DNA of 64,000 nt, from positions 2,961,001 to 3,025,000 of the forward strand of contig JAGFBZ010000814.1 in the NCBI GenBank assembly GCA_018398805.1. The letters run 5' to 3'. Made by a program: the position numbers and the translations under genes. Shown piece by piece: positions 12,885-44,756 of this stretch (positions are counted from its first letter, which is position 1; the number at the start of each line of letters is the position of its first letter). Origin of the DNA: Hirundichthys speculiger. Lineage: Eukaryota; Chordata; Actinopteri; Beloniformes; Exocoetidae. Under the pieces are notes generated by a model. It worked only from the letters and a program-made list of their open reading frames with translations, was not told the DNA's origin and searched no databases.

Positions 12885-13499
12885 CAATGTGCAAATAATT
12901 TCATGGAATTTTCTCCTCAGATTCTGAACAATTATACTCACATTGTGATCCAACACTACACATAAATAATCATGCCAATAGGCAAAATGGAGAAGTATGC
13001 AGAAAGAAAATCACAAAAGTACAGGAAGACCACGCAAACTTCACATAAAGGCCACAGCCAGGATTTAAAACTGGAGCTTTAAGCTGTGAAGAAACCATCA
13101 AGCCACCAAGCTGTCCTCATTTCAATTTTAAGTTTTTATTTTTTTGTGTATATATTCTGAGTTACAACTTTCCTGCGAGAGTAACTCGGGAGTGAACTTT
13201 ATCACATGTTTTGTTTGATTTTCAATACAACAAGAACAGACAGTGCAATCGTTTATAATATATTTCAATTTAAGACAAGTAATACAGACATAATACATTC
13301 TGTCAGTGCAAATATAAATGATTAGAGTTTTATTTACAAAACTAAAAATATAAATTAAGGTTAAAGTAGTGGCTGTGGCTGTGATGGCTATGCCACTGGT
13401 AGTGACAGAGGTGCATTGTATTTTTATCTGAATAAAAATAAACACAGTCTGTCCACCTTTTACAGCATTTTCTGCATTAGACGTCCTGTCATCGCTTCA

Positions 13500-16400
13500 C
13501 TACACCCAGACAACCTGAACTTTACTGAACCTTTTACAGTCCAACCACTCGCATTTTTTGATTTGCCAGCAATAACTCACATCCACATATTTGAGCCTCT
13601 TGCTCCTTTGCATTATTCTTCTTCACAGTTGTCATCAACACATCAGTCCGCATCAGTTCAATATATTGTACCTTTTCGAGTGGCATGGGGGATGAGTCTG
13701 TGAATTTTGCAAAATGATGCATCAGTTCCACTCTGTGCAGTGCTCTCTGTAAGACGAGGTTCAGGGAGCACGGCAGGGACACAAGGGAAAGTTTCTCCAG
13801 CACAGGAGAGCCATTCAGGAGACAACTGAGCACCTTCCTCAGAGACTTCCAGGACATAACGGGCATCATTTGGTTGTGCTCATAGGAGAAACTACAGACA
13901 TTAGGGAGACATAAAAACATAAGGAGGGTTACTTTGATACTGCAGGTTTCTATGACAGTTTCAGTCTGGTAAAACACTCTTTAAATTCACAGTAGATCAT
14001 TATTTCAGTTTCAGACATGTTATAGTTTTGTCAATATGGGCTACATGCAAAGTCTAAAACAGGAACAAAGACTAAATCCACTTATGCAGTAGTGTTCAGA
14101 AGAATAAAATAGAATGGAAAAATTTTACTGTCTTTATACACAGTATAATGAAATAAACAAAATCACTCTTACCTGAGCGTGAGAGAACGGAGGTTTGACA
14201 GCCGTGGTGGATCCCGATCATCCTGCAGATCATCCACATCTGCCTGCTGTGTACTAGGAGGCTCGGCAGAGATGTGCAGCTCTCGAAGTCTGGGACAGGC
14301 CCGAAGGACCTCCATTAATGGGGTGCTGGGGCTGGTTTTCACCCCCTCCAGGGTGAGAGAAATCAAAGAGGATCCTGTAACTTGCAAGGCAAGAAGAAGA
14401 TCCACCAGAGGGCCAGGAAAGAGCAAAGAAAGACTCTGCAGCTGGCCTGACCACCTCTGGATGCCTGCAGCCAACAAAGACCCCTGGCTTTTAATAGAAG
14501 CGTCTTCGTGTGTATCCATGTTCACAGACATGGATACGATGCCTGGACATAAACCAAATAAACTGTCCAGACAGTCACAAGTCACACCCTTAACACTCCT
14601 CAAGTGCAGGATCAGGTCTGACTGTGATAAAACTTGAAGTTCTTCCTCCATTTGGTTATGAGAGCAAGATGGCCCCTCATTACTGACTGCATCTTCCTCA
14701 GTCTCACATCCCTCCCCCTCCCAAAATATCCTCTCTTCCTCTTCACTCTCATCTTCTTTATCCACTGGTGTCTCCTTTTCTCCTCTTACTGCAATTATCT
14801 CTGCCCTGCCCGTGCATCCTCTCCCTCCACACCTCCTCCAGCCGGGGAACTCCCTCCCTGTCAGCAAAACTCATCTGCCTGGTCAAACTCTCGACGCTCA
14901 ATGAGGCGGCAGGCCAGTCCAAGTTCCTCCATCGCCACTCTTTCCAGGTAGGGCATGGAGAGAAGGAGGTAGGCGGCTGCTAATACAGGGTCTCCCTCCT
15001 GTTCCCCAAACCCAATATCCAGAGCCAGCAGACTACTGAGGGGGAGAGGAGACAGGGTTGCAGGAAAAGAAGAAGAGATGACAGAGCAGGAAACCGAAGG
15101 TTGAGACATAGAGGTGGAAAAAGAAGATGAGCTTGTGGGGCTGGCAGACGATGCACAGAAAGGCCCACCTCCAAGAGGAAGCAGTGCAGTTGGGGAAAGC
15201 AAATGACAGCGGGATACATCTAGATGTCGCAAGAAACGGCAGCAGCAGACAAGTGTCAGGATTACACTTCTGTCGCACGGCAAACCAGCCAGGGAGAGTG
15301 AGCGCAGGCCGGGCAGACTGTGGAGGGTTTCACACAGGGCCCTTGAAGGTAGGTGCTGGGCTCCAGACAGGTCCAGACTGCAGAGACCCTGACACAGAAA
15401 TGAAGAACTTCAAATGCACATCAAACATAAAATGCTATGGGTAAAAGAACATTTTCCACAATCTACACTACATCGTCAAATTTTCACTTTCCATTGTAGT
15501 AATTACAGTGACATTACATTACACACTCCATAATGGAAACCACAGACTTAAGTTGTACCATGATCAAGGTTTTCCTGTTTTAAACTGCATATTACCTACT
15601 AATTATTTTTTTACATTTAAAAAAATGCCTTGAACATTTTACTTACAGACATAAACATCGTATGAGTGAGAGAAAAATAAATATAGATATAGAATTGTAA
15701 TAATCACTTATGATTTTCATAAATAGACAGAGAAATTTGCATAATTATGGTTGCAGAGACTGGCCTCAGGGGAAACAAGATGTCTGCTCCAAGACCATGT
15801 CATGCATCAGTCAGGTATTTTTGTTCTTTGGGGTTTTTCCAACATGTTCTGCAATCTTTCTGTTTTTGCTTAAATTGGTTATGTCAAATAGTCTCATTGG
15901 TCATTCCATCATCTGCATGCAGTGGAAGTAAAGCTCACTCAAATCTAAATATCAAAATCTTTGATGTCAAAACTTTCTGTCAAATATGCTGATGGCGTTT
16001 ATACAAATGAAATCCTGCGGCTTTCAGATCTCTTTATAATTTCTATGCCTGAACATATGGTTAAATAGAAGGACTTTTAAAGAAAAGTGGTACTGAAACA
16101 TGAACTGTGGTGGGCATCATTTCAGAGGTTTCTGTCCTACCTGACAGCGAGCAGCAATATGGGCACAGAGGGCAGTGGTGACCAAACCAGGACATGTTTC
16201 CAGGGACAGGTTTCTGAGCTGTGGGACCAGGAGGAGGTGGAGGGCGGCCCGAGACAGCTCCTTTCTGGTGCACAGGAGACACGTCAGCTCCTCCACAAGC
16301 TCGCCAGCTGCAGAAAGAGGAAGAAGGCAGGGAGTTATTATATAAGGATTCAATCATTAAATCTCAACAACAAATATGAAGAAGTTGAAGAAACAAGTTT

Positions 16401-16706
16401 TATGACATTTGAAGCCCTGTTTTGTTTTGTCTATTTTCCATTTGAATAATTCATTTTAATTTCACATTTCTTAGTCTGTAGTCGCGTGTTAACTAAACCT
16501 CTCAATAACTCACGCAGCACGTTGAATGGCCCCATGATGTATCTAAATGAATACTGATCCAGGTAGTTGTCAGCATAGTCTTTCACCCACACTTCCTTCA
16601 TGTTATCAGCCAGGCTAAGCAGGCACATGCGTGTCAGTGAAGTGACCGAACCATCCTCATCTTCCCTAAGGAGGTTCTGTGTTTCATGTTCCTCTGTCTC
16701 CTCCAT
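13500..16706 (-). CDS. Leucine-rich-repeat protein, reading frame interrupted
   Basis: Coding pieces on the minus strand are 16706-16514, 16307-16141, 15388-14173 and 13891-13500, with GT-AG borders and matching phases. The Met start follows an in-frame TGA. The N-terminal part (about 64 residues, VWVKDYADNYL) precedes LRRs of the F-box/AMN1 style (LRNLSLETCPGL, LCSLDLSGAQHL, LRHLDVSRCHLLS), a Ser-rich insert, an acidic segment, then more LRRs. The frame breaks at four Ts at 14866-14869, reaching TGA at 14863-14861. It breaks again near 13612-13626, where one extra base diverts the frame to a stop at 13534. The other frame continues with a final LRR (LKYVDVSYCWQI) to a stop at 13500. This could be a decaying gene or assembly indels. 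I cannot name it with certainty; it looks like an uncharacterised fish LRR family. Confidence 0.7.
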
Positions 16707-17312
16707 CTGTGTTGGGCCTTTCCCCAGTCATGTTCACCCAAACCCCGAAACAGAGGCATAGCAGGACTTCAACTGGCTTCAGAGCTGAAGGAGATGCTGG
16801 ATCTGTGTGCAAACAAACATATCAAACTGGGTGGAGACTGGCAAAAAAATATATAAATGCAAGATGTCACGTATACTTTTTCAGACTTTCTTTGACTATT
16901 TTCTTGATTAGTAAGACAAATTATTATGCTTGAGTACTTTTTAAAATAATGACAGATAACGTTTTGGCTGAAGTTTGCACAACTGCTATTAAGGTGTAAA
17001 AAGAATACAATGGTGGGAACTTCTTTCTTTGGAAAGGTAACAAGAATAAAACAGTGTTTTAAAAGTTGTAACTCTTGACTCTTGACTACTTCACTCTTTT
17101 ATAGTCAGAAGAAAATAGGGATTGATTAAAATAATCTCAATAAAATTTCAAATTTATACAAAAAATCTGTAATGTAATGTTTGAATTACTTTTGTATAAG
17201 TAATACACAACTAATGATTAATAGTTAATTACATGCCACTATCTTTTCAACTCAACTGAAAAGAGACAGAGACTAAGACAAAGTGGTGGATATAGTAACA
17301 AAAACACCTACC

Positions 17313-17420
17313 TTCCAGGTCTATTAGTGCAAGAAGTTGTTTACTCCGTAGAAAGAAATGAGTAAGAAAATAAAAACTGTGTATTTGCTCTAAACTGTGT
17401 GGTGGGTCGACAGCCGCACT
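17313..17420 (-). other. Probable noncoding first exon of the LRR gene
   Basis: A donor-like TGGAAG|GTAGGTG on the minus strand ends here. Upstream is a locally CpG-containing stretch (tcgacagccgcacttccgcgtagcg near 17407-17431), consistent with a small promoter. The next acceptor would be near 16803 (TTTGCACACAG). This is inferred from splice motifs only. Confidence 0.35.
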
Positions 17421-17429
17421 TCCGCGTAG

Positions 17430-18360
17430 CGTAAAAAAAATTAAATTGAGCCTGATCTTTGTCTCTCAGGCTCTGGTGATTTTACTTAATTTTTGTTGTT
17501 GTTTGTTTGTTTGTTTGTTTTTAGCAAATAATTCAAGTGAAATTATTGATATTCATCTGTGGTGTCAGTTATACATAAAGGGAAAACAGTGCACTGACGA
17601 AGCGGTGATTCACTAAAAGACGTGAGCTCCTCCTGAAAGACCTAATATAGGGGGAAAAAATCCTTTTCTCAATTAAAGTTGTGTTCAAGGCCAATACAGG
17701 TATGCCGTTCAAAAAAAAAAAAGAAGAACAAAAGGGGAAAAAAGAACAATTAAGGTGGTGGTTTCATGTTATACCACCGCTTTGAGGGAATATTCTTTCT
17801 TAAATGCATAAAGAATATTAGTAAAGAAATATAAACATGAACAATCGCATTTAAAACTGAATGATCTCTGAACAGTAGTGCAATGAGATTAAATCCACTA
17901 TTATTTCTTTGTCATTTGTGCCATAATTATACCATGCAGGGAACTTTGATTTCATGCTTTAATTTAACAAAAAAAAAAAAAAAAAAAACTTAGCCGCTGG
18001 GATGCACACCTTCCTCCTATGTCGCCACCGACCCATTTTAGTTTTTAAATGCATAAAAGAATCACTTAAAATTTGTTTTTTGCATTAAGGCTTTTTGACT
18101 TTGGCAGGAGCCTCAATTTCAACACAATTAAACAAAAAATGTGTTGTCACTACATTTTAAAATGCTCTGGTTGAAATTATGTCCTTTGTGGTGTTAGGGT
18201 TGGATTCGACCGGTTATAAAAATACGATTCTAAAGCAATAATTAGAGCCAAAATTGAAATCATAAGTGCACTACCAGCCAACATGCTGACAGCCACCTTC
18301 TCTCCCAATCATGTGAGCTTCAGGGGAAGCTTTTTTCTCAAGTATAACTGCTAAAAAAAA
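17430..18360. other. Intergenic DNA with simple repeats
   Basis: AT-rich spacer containing a (gttt)n run near 17500-17520 and poly-A runs near 17709 and 17970. No coding exon or RNA gene was recognised. Confidence 0.5.
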
Positions 18361-18390
18361 AAAAAAAAAAAGAAAGAAAAAAAAAAAACG

Positions 18391-20330
18391 GGCATGTCCA
18401 GGCCACTTCACCAGGTCACTGTGAGGTCACTTCATTCATTTGACCTGCAAAGGGCACATCTCCAATTTACAGTGTGCAAAAATGAATAATAGATTTATGG
18501 TGAACGAAGTTCTAGATAATATTTTTGGAGAAAATGAGGGGGAAGACTCAGATCAGCATAGTGATGAAGAGGAGCCTGGAATCATGTTGAAGACACTGAA
18601 GAAATCAAAAACATGATCCTCGCAGTACTGTCAGCCTTATCAACGTAGGAGTGGGCTCTAAGAAGGTGGATGACAAGCATCTTCAATTTCAACCCCATGA
18701 TGATAAGCAAACTTCAGCAGCTATTAAAAGGTGCCTTGTTTGATGGACCAACAACAATTTCCTCAGGACTTTCATAATGTGGCTTTTTAGGGCAACTTTT
18801 TCATAGTCATTAAGGCTAGATAAGGCAGGATTTCCTCCACCAAACCGGAAGTTTCTTCTGACCCAGGCTGAGCTTGATGAGGTGCTGTAGAATCTGACAT
18901 ACCTGGTGTGTTTCAGGACCTTGGGGGCGAACCTACCCAGACCTGAGGCTTTGTTTCACCTCCTGACAAAGCTGGGGATGATGATGATGACTAAGATACA
19001 TGGATGAGTAGAGGGTGAGACTGCAGAGGTGTGACAGCGAAGCTGCAGGTCCAGCAAGCGTGTGTTGTCTGTGTGTCTGGGTAGGCAAGAGTTCTAATGA
19101 CCATCCTAACAAGGTTTAGCAGTCAGTTACTGTCACTTCTAGCAGGCCACACCACCCTTAAAACACAGGGATCACCATGCATTAAACTGGTTTTTATATA
19201 ATTCCTGGAGCTATTACATTTAAGACATAAAAGGTCACAAAACTGACCATTACTTCAGTGCATTTCTGGTGTAGGGAAACCAGTACAGACCAGATCAGGT
19301 TAGGTCACATTCCAACAACTAAGTTATCAAGATCATAAAAAAGAAAGAAAAAAAAAAACGGGCATGTCCAGGCCACTTCACCAGGTCACTGTGAGGTCAC
19401 TTCATTCATTTGACCTGCAAAGGGCACATCTCCAATTTACAGTGTGCAAAAATTAATAATAGATTTATGGTGAACGAAGTTCTAGATAATATTTTTGGAG
19501 AAAATGAGGGGGAAGACTCAGATCAGCATAGTGATGAAGAGGAGCCTGGAATCATGTTGAAGACACTGAAGAAATCAAAAACATGATCCTCGCAGTACTG
19601 TCAGCCTTATCAACGTAGGAGTGGGCTCTAAGAAGGTGGATGACAAGCATCTTCAATTTCAACCCCATGATGATAAGCAAACTTCAGCAGCTATTAAAAG
19701 GTGCTTGTTTGATGGACCAACAACAATCTCCTCAGGACTTTCATAATGTGGCTTTTTAGGGCAACTTTTTCATAGTCATTAAGGCTAGATAAGGCAGGAT
19801 TTCCTCCATCAAACTGGAAGTTTCTTCTGACCCAGGCTGAGCTTGATGAGGTGCTGTAGAATCTGACATACATGGTGTGTTTCAGGACCTTGGGGGCGAA
19901 CCTACCCAGACCTGAGGCTTTGTTTCACCTCCTGACAAAGCTGGGGATGATGATGATGACTAAGATACATGGATGAGTAGAGGGTGAGACTGCAGAGGTG
20001 TGACAGCGAAGCTGCAGGTCCAGCAAGCGTGTGTTGTCTGTGTGTCTGGGTAGGCAAGAGTTCTGATGACCATCCTAACAAGGTTTAGCAGTCAGTTACT
20101 GTCACTTCTAGCAGGCCACACCACCCTTAAAACACAGGGATCACCATGCATTAAACTGGTTTTTATATAATTCCTGGAGCTATTACATTTAAGACATAAA
20201 AGGTCACAAAACTGACCATTACTTCAGTGCATTTCTGGTGTAGGGAAACCAGTACAGACCAGATCAGGTTAGGTCACATTCCAACAACTAAGTTATCAAG
20301 ATCATAAAAAAGAAAGAAAAAAAAAAACAG
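18391..20330 (+). repeat. 970-bp unit in near-identical tandem duplication
   Basis: The sequence ggcatgtccaggccacttca recurs at 18391, 19361 and 20331, giving a period of exactly 970 bp twice. Copies 1 and 2 differ at only a handful of positions (for example atgaat/attaat, ccttgttt/cttgttt, ccaaacc/tcaaact). Each unit starts after an A-rich agaaag stretch, carries about 180 bp of a piggyBac 5' end with its acidic N-terminal coding start, then about 790 bp of unidentified sequence. The third copy keeps only the piggyBac part and then continues into transposase. Confidence 0.92.
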
Positions 20331-20925
20331 GGCATGTCCAGGCCACTTCACCAGGTCACTGTGAGGTCACTTCATTCATTTGACCTGCAAAGGGCACATC
20401 TCCAATTTACAGTGTGCAAAAATGAATAATAGATTTATGGTGAACGAAGTTCTAGATAATATTTTTGGAGAAAATGAGGGGGAAGACTCAGATCAGCATA
20501 GTGATGAAGAGGAGCAAGTTTCTGAGGAAGAGGACAACGTGGAGTATCAGCCAGAAGACACAGACACATCTGAGTCTGATGAGGAAGGTCACTAGGTGCT
20601 GAGGCTGCTCCTGCCGAAGGATTCAAGTCAAAAAATGGTAGGATGTTTTGGAGTTTAGTACCTCAACATGCACATGGCAGAGGCAGCTGCTGAAAATGTC
20701 ATCAAAAGGACCCCTGATATCACATGGTTTGCTGAGACCAGTCACTGACATAAAAACATGTTTTGAGCTATTTATACCATTGCCAATAAAAAGAGTCATC
20801 ATTGCTATGACAAACGTGGAAGGAAAAACAGTTCGTGGTGACATCTGGAAAGACATTGATGAGGAATACCTTGATGCTTTCATTGATGTTCTTCTTCTTG
20901 CTAAAAGAACACACTAAAAGTGTCT
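20331..20925 (+). pseudogene. piggyBac-type transposase remnant (N-terminal part)
   Basis: The first open frame (starting at the Met of KMNNRF near 20422) encodes an acidic, Ser/Glu/Asp-rich N-terminus ending at a stop near 20595, as in piggyBac transposases. After a frame change, 20700-20917 encodes the start of the conserved transposase domain: VTDIKTCFELFIP, a MTNVEGK segment, WKDIDEEYLDAFI. The frame is interrupted and the catalytic DDD region is absent, so it cannot be active. It is the third, longer member of the tandem array to its left. Confidence 0.75.
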
Positions 20926-20929
20926 CTGA

Positions 20930-21573
20930 AAATTCATTTCAGAGATGTGTTCTATACCCCTCAATAATAATTAGGTAACACAACAACCTTTTATTTATTT
21001 ATACGATTCTCTTGAGGTTAATTTTTCTTTTTTAAATTGAAATCGAGAGGTATACTGATAAAAATGAAAGGCCCAGAGACCCACACCAAAATATTAAACC
21101 CAACATTTTCATGGATAAGGAAGCCTAACAAGATAACCAACAGATGACAAAAAATTGATGATAGGTTATTATTTTTAGTGTATTTTAAAGCTGATTTAAA
21201 ACACCGGGGATCGGAACAGAAAGCTAACACGGGAGGAAGGTTAAAGACTTGGAAAATCTACAGCTCTCACTATTTCTGGATCCAACTAGGCAGGACAATA
21301 GGTGTGACAACATATTATAAATATCAAAACACATCATCATTGTATAGAGTACTGTTATGGCATAGAACCCGTCATGGTAGAATAATCCAGCCTCCACCCA
21401 GTTTCAACTTCCTATAAAACTACATTTGCTCTATTTTAGTAATGGGAAGGAACTCTTTTTTTTCTTTTTTTTTTAAATTTATGTCAGAGGTCAAGCTGCA
21501 GATAAAGGAAATACATGTTTGTAAGAAAAAATTTGACAATAAAGTACTTTTCCATAAATTTGGTCATCCAATT
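20930..21573. other. Intergenic DNA, nothing recognised
   Basis: AT-rich spacer between the piggyBac remnant and the next repeat. No domain, repeat end or exon was identified. Confidence 0.45.
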
Positions 21574-21903
21574 GGCAGCACAGTGGCATGGTGGTCAGCA
21601 CTGTTGCCTCACAGCAAGAAGGTTCCTGGTTCAAACCTCTGCAGGGGTCTTTCTGTGTGGAGTTTGCTTGTTCTCCCCATGCTTGTGTGGGTTTCCTCTG
21701 TGTACTCCAGCTTCCTCCCACAGTCCAAACACATGCATGTTAGGTTAATTGGTGGTTCTAAATTGCCAGTAGGAGTGGGACTGGCGACCTGTCCAGGGTG
21801 TACCCCTGCCTTTCGCCTGAAGAGAGCTGGGATAGGCTCCAGCAGATCCCTGTGACCCTGCGGATAGGATTAAGCAGGCATAGATAATGGATGGATGGAT
21901 GGT
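21574..21903 (+). repeat. Abundant fish interspersed repeat, probably tRNA-derived SINE
   Basis: It begins ggcagcacagtggcatggtg and contains a promoter-like A box (tggtggtcagcactg) followed by a B-box-like ggttcaaacc, as in tRNA-derived SINEs. The body (tgtggagtttgcttgttctcc, cttcctcccacagtcc, gggataggctccag) is a very common teleost repeat that I recognise. It ends in a (ggat)n tail at about 21889-21902. Its class is inferred from the box motifs. Confidence 0.75.
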
Positions 21904-21904
21904 C

Positions 21905-22465
21905 ATCAGACAAGACAGAGTATATCTTACACATTTTGCCTGCTAATCATGATTCAACAAAAAAACAAAAAATTCAAGCAACCATAAGAACCCACTCACA
22001 TGATACTTGCTTTGATACAAAAGAAAAAGGATGCAACTGCAATCTGCGAAAAGTAAATGATAAAAATTTTATATAGATACACTGAGAAAAGAGTAAAGTG
22101 CAACCGAGAGCTCAGTGCTTTGTGGAAGGTTCCCCAACCAACAGTCTAGGCCAATAAAAAAAAACTTTTTTGTGCTTAAGAACATGTAACTGAATGTCTG
22201 AAGTAACTGCCAACTCAAAAAATTGAAGATAAAACAACCTTGTGACTTTGTTAATCATCCAGTGAGCGGCTTTGCATTGTATTGACATCACAGACCCAGA
22301 TCAGAGTGGGAGAACCCAGTTTCCCCTTTCTTTATCTCCATTCAATGTCACATCTTGCAGTATATGTTACCCCTTGAAAGTAGGTGGTGCAGAGCAGTAG
22401 GATCAATTTCGAAGAAAGGGGGATGAGGTTGAGTTGAGTTTGTGACTTTTTCTCTCAAAGGCTGG
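21905..22465. other. Intergenic DNA, nothing recognised
   Basis: Spacer between two repeats. Short open frames only, with no recognisable similarity. Confidence 0.4.
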
Positions 22466-22468
22466 GTA

Positions 22469-23538
22469 CACTGTAAAAAATGTTGTAATATAACAGAATT
22501 TTACTGTCTATTTTACAGACAGTAAAATTATTTTTTTCTGTATTTTTAAAATACCGTTTAATTTACAAAAATAGACTGTGATTTTACATGTCAAATGTAA
22601 AATAACATTAAATCACTGTTACTGTGAAAACACACAATATTTCTGTTCTTTTACAAAAAAAAAATACATATATTTATTGTTAAAGTACATTTACAAATAT
22701 ATCATAATTTCACAAATATTTGTCTGTTATTTAAGGGAATAAACTGTAAAACTGGTAGTGATCTGGCAGGTCCTTTTGGGCTGTTTCCCAACATCCTTTG
22801 GAGCCCTGGTTGTTTAGGTGCTTATCTGTGTTTATTTGTTAGCTATTTGATTTACTGCTGCCATGTAAAGTCTGTTGCTGGTTTGACCCTCTGTTGATTC
22901 ATACCCCTTACATTTAACATGTTAATCTGTGTCACCCTGAGTTAAGTCTGTCTGTGTTCCAATGAGTACCCATGAGTTTGTTTAATAAAGTGTGTAAAAC
23001 AAAACTTGTGCTGTGCTGTACTCCTTTTGCTAGTGCCATGGCTCTGTCAGGTATTGCAGACTGTGGCTCCACTACAATGTAAAGGCTACAGTCCTTAAAT
23101 TGTAGCAATTTTAAGCCCAATATCTAGTTTTTCAAAAGTTTTTTGACTTCTTTTGAAAGATGAATCACATTATTTTTTTGTGTCATATACTGTTATATTA
23201 CATCAAACACAAATTATTATCACAAACTTCTTTACATAAAATAATGTCATTGAAACCAATTAATAACAGCACATTTCTGTAAATTCAAGCATTATTATTT
23301 GTAATACAGCATTTACTTATCATATTTCTAGGTAATTTAATTGTTTTAAAATGTGAAAATGTTTCTAATTAAAAATAAGGCAAAATCTTGTTAAAATTAC
23401 AACCACAAACTGTATTTTAATTATGGAAAAAAAAAGTATTTTTATGAGAAAATAATTTTCTGTTATTTCACTGTATTTTTCTGGCGTCCCAGCTGCTGGA
23501 AAATTACCGTTTTTTTACGATTTTTTTTTTTAACAGTG
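22469..23538. mobile_element. Non-autonomous DNA element with CACTGT ends and TA target duplication
   Basis: The left end reads CACTGTAAAAAATG just after TA at 22467-22468. The right end reads TTTTTTAACAGTG just before TA at 23539-23540, so the termini are inverted repeats flanked by TA. The interior is AT-rich with several tctgtatttt/aaataccgt motifs in both orientations, and it has no coding capacity. The TA duplication suggests the Tc1/mariner group but the family is not certain. Confidence 0.7.
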
Positions 23539-23540
23539 TA

Positions 23541-24180
23541 GGAAATCTTTTTCTGAAGCATTTTATGCTATATCAACTGAATTTCTGTTTACACACTGAT
23601 TTCAAACACTGAACTATAATATCTCAGTCAAAAACAAAACAAAAAGAATTAATCTCCTCTGAAAGCGACAGGGCTCTAAAACACCAGTGAATCACTGTGG
23701 GTGACCTAAGCGAAGTTATTGTCCGTCAAACTCTCTTTTCCTTAAATGAACAGGCACTGAGTGTTTGTGTGCTTTGGAGGCACGGCTTCAGAGGCAGGCC
23801 TAAAGGAAGTGGGTTGTATTTTTGATTGTTTTCAAAATCATGCTGTTAAGAGAGCTGTAAGGACATTGATTAAAAAAAATAATAATAATAAGTGAGCTGT
23901 GTTATGTCCCTTTGGCATTTTAACCAAAGTATAATTAATTCCTCAGGAAATCCTATCCAAAAAGCAAAAAAAAAAAAAAAAAAAACATAATGTGCATTGA
24001 ATTAGAGAGGATGTCTGCCTCCTGAACATCTCATTCACTTTGGAGTAATGCAGTGAAGTGGTGGGTCAGAGTGGGCATTTGTTAGCCCTCACCGTTTATC
24101 TGCTTACTGGGTTAAGATCATCGATTAGAAACTGATGTCATTGTAGATCATACATAATCAACATCAAAAACAGAAATCAA
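23541..24180. other. Intergenic DNA, nothing recognised
   Basis: Spacer between the CACTGT element and the inferred 3' end of GDA. It holds a poly-A run near 23967-23985 and an (aat)n stretch near 23878-23890. Confidence 0.45.
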
Positions 24181-24184
24181 GACA

Positions 24185-43660
<19,476 letters not shown>

Positions 43661-43830
43661 TCCTCCAGATCTGAGTCAAGCGAGCGGTGGAAGACCTTCC
43701 GCAGCAAGAGCGAGTTTTATCCTGGGGAGACTCCGGACACCACCCACTAGGAGGTGCGCCATCACCTGACCGCAAACACAGTCCGCAGCCAATGAAAAAG
43801 ATTGTGTGTGTGTCAGTGTAGGAGGGACGA
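43661..43830 (-). promoter_or_regulatory. GDA: GDA 5' UTR and probable core promoter
   Basis: Sequence directly upstream of the GDA start codon on the minus strand. It is locally GC/CpG-enriched compared with its flanks, and ccaat occurs at about 43790 on the plus strand. No TATA box is evident. The transcription start cannot be fixed from sequence. Confidence 0.4.
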
Positions 43831-43839
43831 GGGAGGGAA

Positions 43840-44590
43840 TGGGGCTAATGGGTTTGAAAGATGCTTAAGATGTTACAAAGATTTGAATATTTATGGATAG
43901 GTCAGCAGATGTATTTCCAGTTTTGAGTTTCGCAAGAGTGTGTCATAGTTAAGCTGAATCACATGTTAGAATGCCCCGTTTTTTAACTTTAAAGATAAAG
44001 AATACACCAAAGCAGGTGCAAGGAAGCTGAAAAACAGCGAGCTAAATTCGTGCCCAGTGAGTGCCCTTTTTCTCTTTTTTACCTCTATGTATTCGTGCTG
44101 GGTAAAATGCAACACCAAAGGGAAAAAAGAGAAAAAAAACAGGGTTACATCAGGTGAAAGTTGTTTCAGCTTTCAGTCATGAGTGTATAAGCAGAAGAAA
44201 GCCACGTGAGGCAATATCAGACAATAAATAAAAGGGGATCCCATGAGCTCCATGACCAATCCATGCATTTGTCACAATGACACATTTCCTTATGAAATAA
44301 TGCAGTTTGAAAAGTTGGCACATCATGTTAAATTTATAAACCCCACATGATGAACGACAACATCCGTTTTGATGACACCAGTCTGCACGCAAGGCACTGT
44401 TTTCATGCAACTTCCAGTTACCCTGTGACAAGAAATATATGAAACGGGAAGTCATTCAAAGATTATCATGCTCAGACGCTGCACACACACCTTTAAGGAA
44501 GTGAACAAATATGTTATGAAAAAAAGGGCAGAAAAAAAAGGTGATGTGACAGTGTGGGGTCCTGTCATTATATATACGTCCGATTGATCA
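43840..44590. other. Intergenic DNA, nothing recognised
   Basis: Spacer upstream of GDA containing A-rich tracts (near 44127-44140 and 44519-44540). No exon or recognisable element was identified. Confidence 0.4.
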
Positions 44591-44596
44591 CGTGTC

Positions 44597-44685
44597 CTGG
44601 CTACTTGGCCAAACTGACTGGTAAGCACGTGTGACTTTCACTCGGGAGTCTGGGGATCGAATCCCACCCGGGCCCTGAAACTGTA
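44597..44685 (+). repeat. tRNA-like SINE head fragment (tentative)
   Basis: The segment ctacttggccaaactgactg...ggggatcgaatcccacccgg contains a good B-box (ggatcgaatcc) about 45 bp after an A-box-like stretch. It does not fold into an obvious full tRNA cloverleaf. It is followed by a gtaccg-rich tail near 44710-44750 that looks like another element's end. Confidence 0.35.
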
Positions 44686-44756
44686 CTGAAACTGTGACAC
44701 CAAAACTGCGGTACGGATCGTACCGTAAGCCACCTGTACCGTTGCACCGCTAATGT

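Noticed and set aside
14179..14637. 152-residue plus-strand open frame
   Set aside because: It lies antisense to the LRR exon and has no independent support; the minus-strand LRR frame explains the open stretch.
18391..20330. CRISPR-like or satellite array
   Set aside because: The unit is 970 bp with only two full copies and no short repeat-spacer structure; this is a segmental tandem duplication in a eukaryote.
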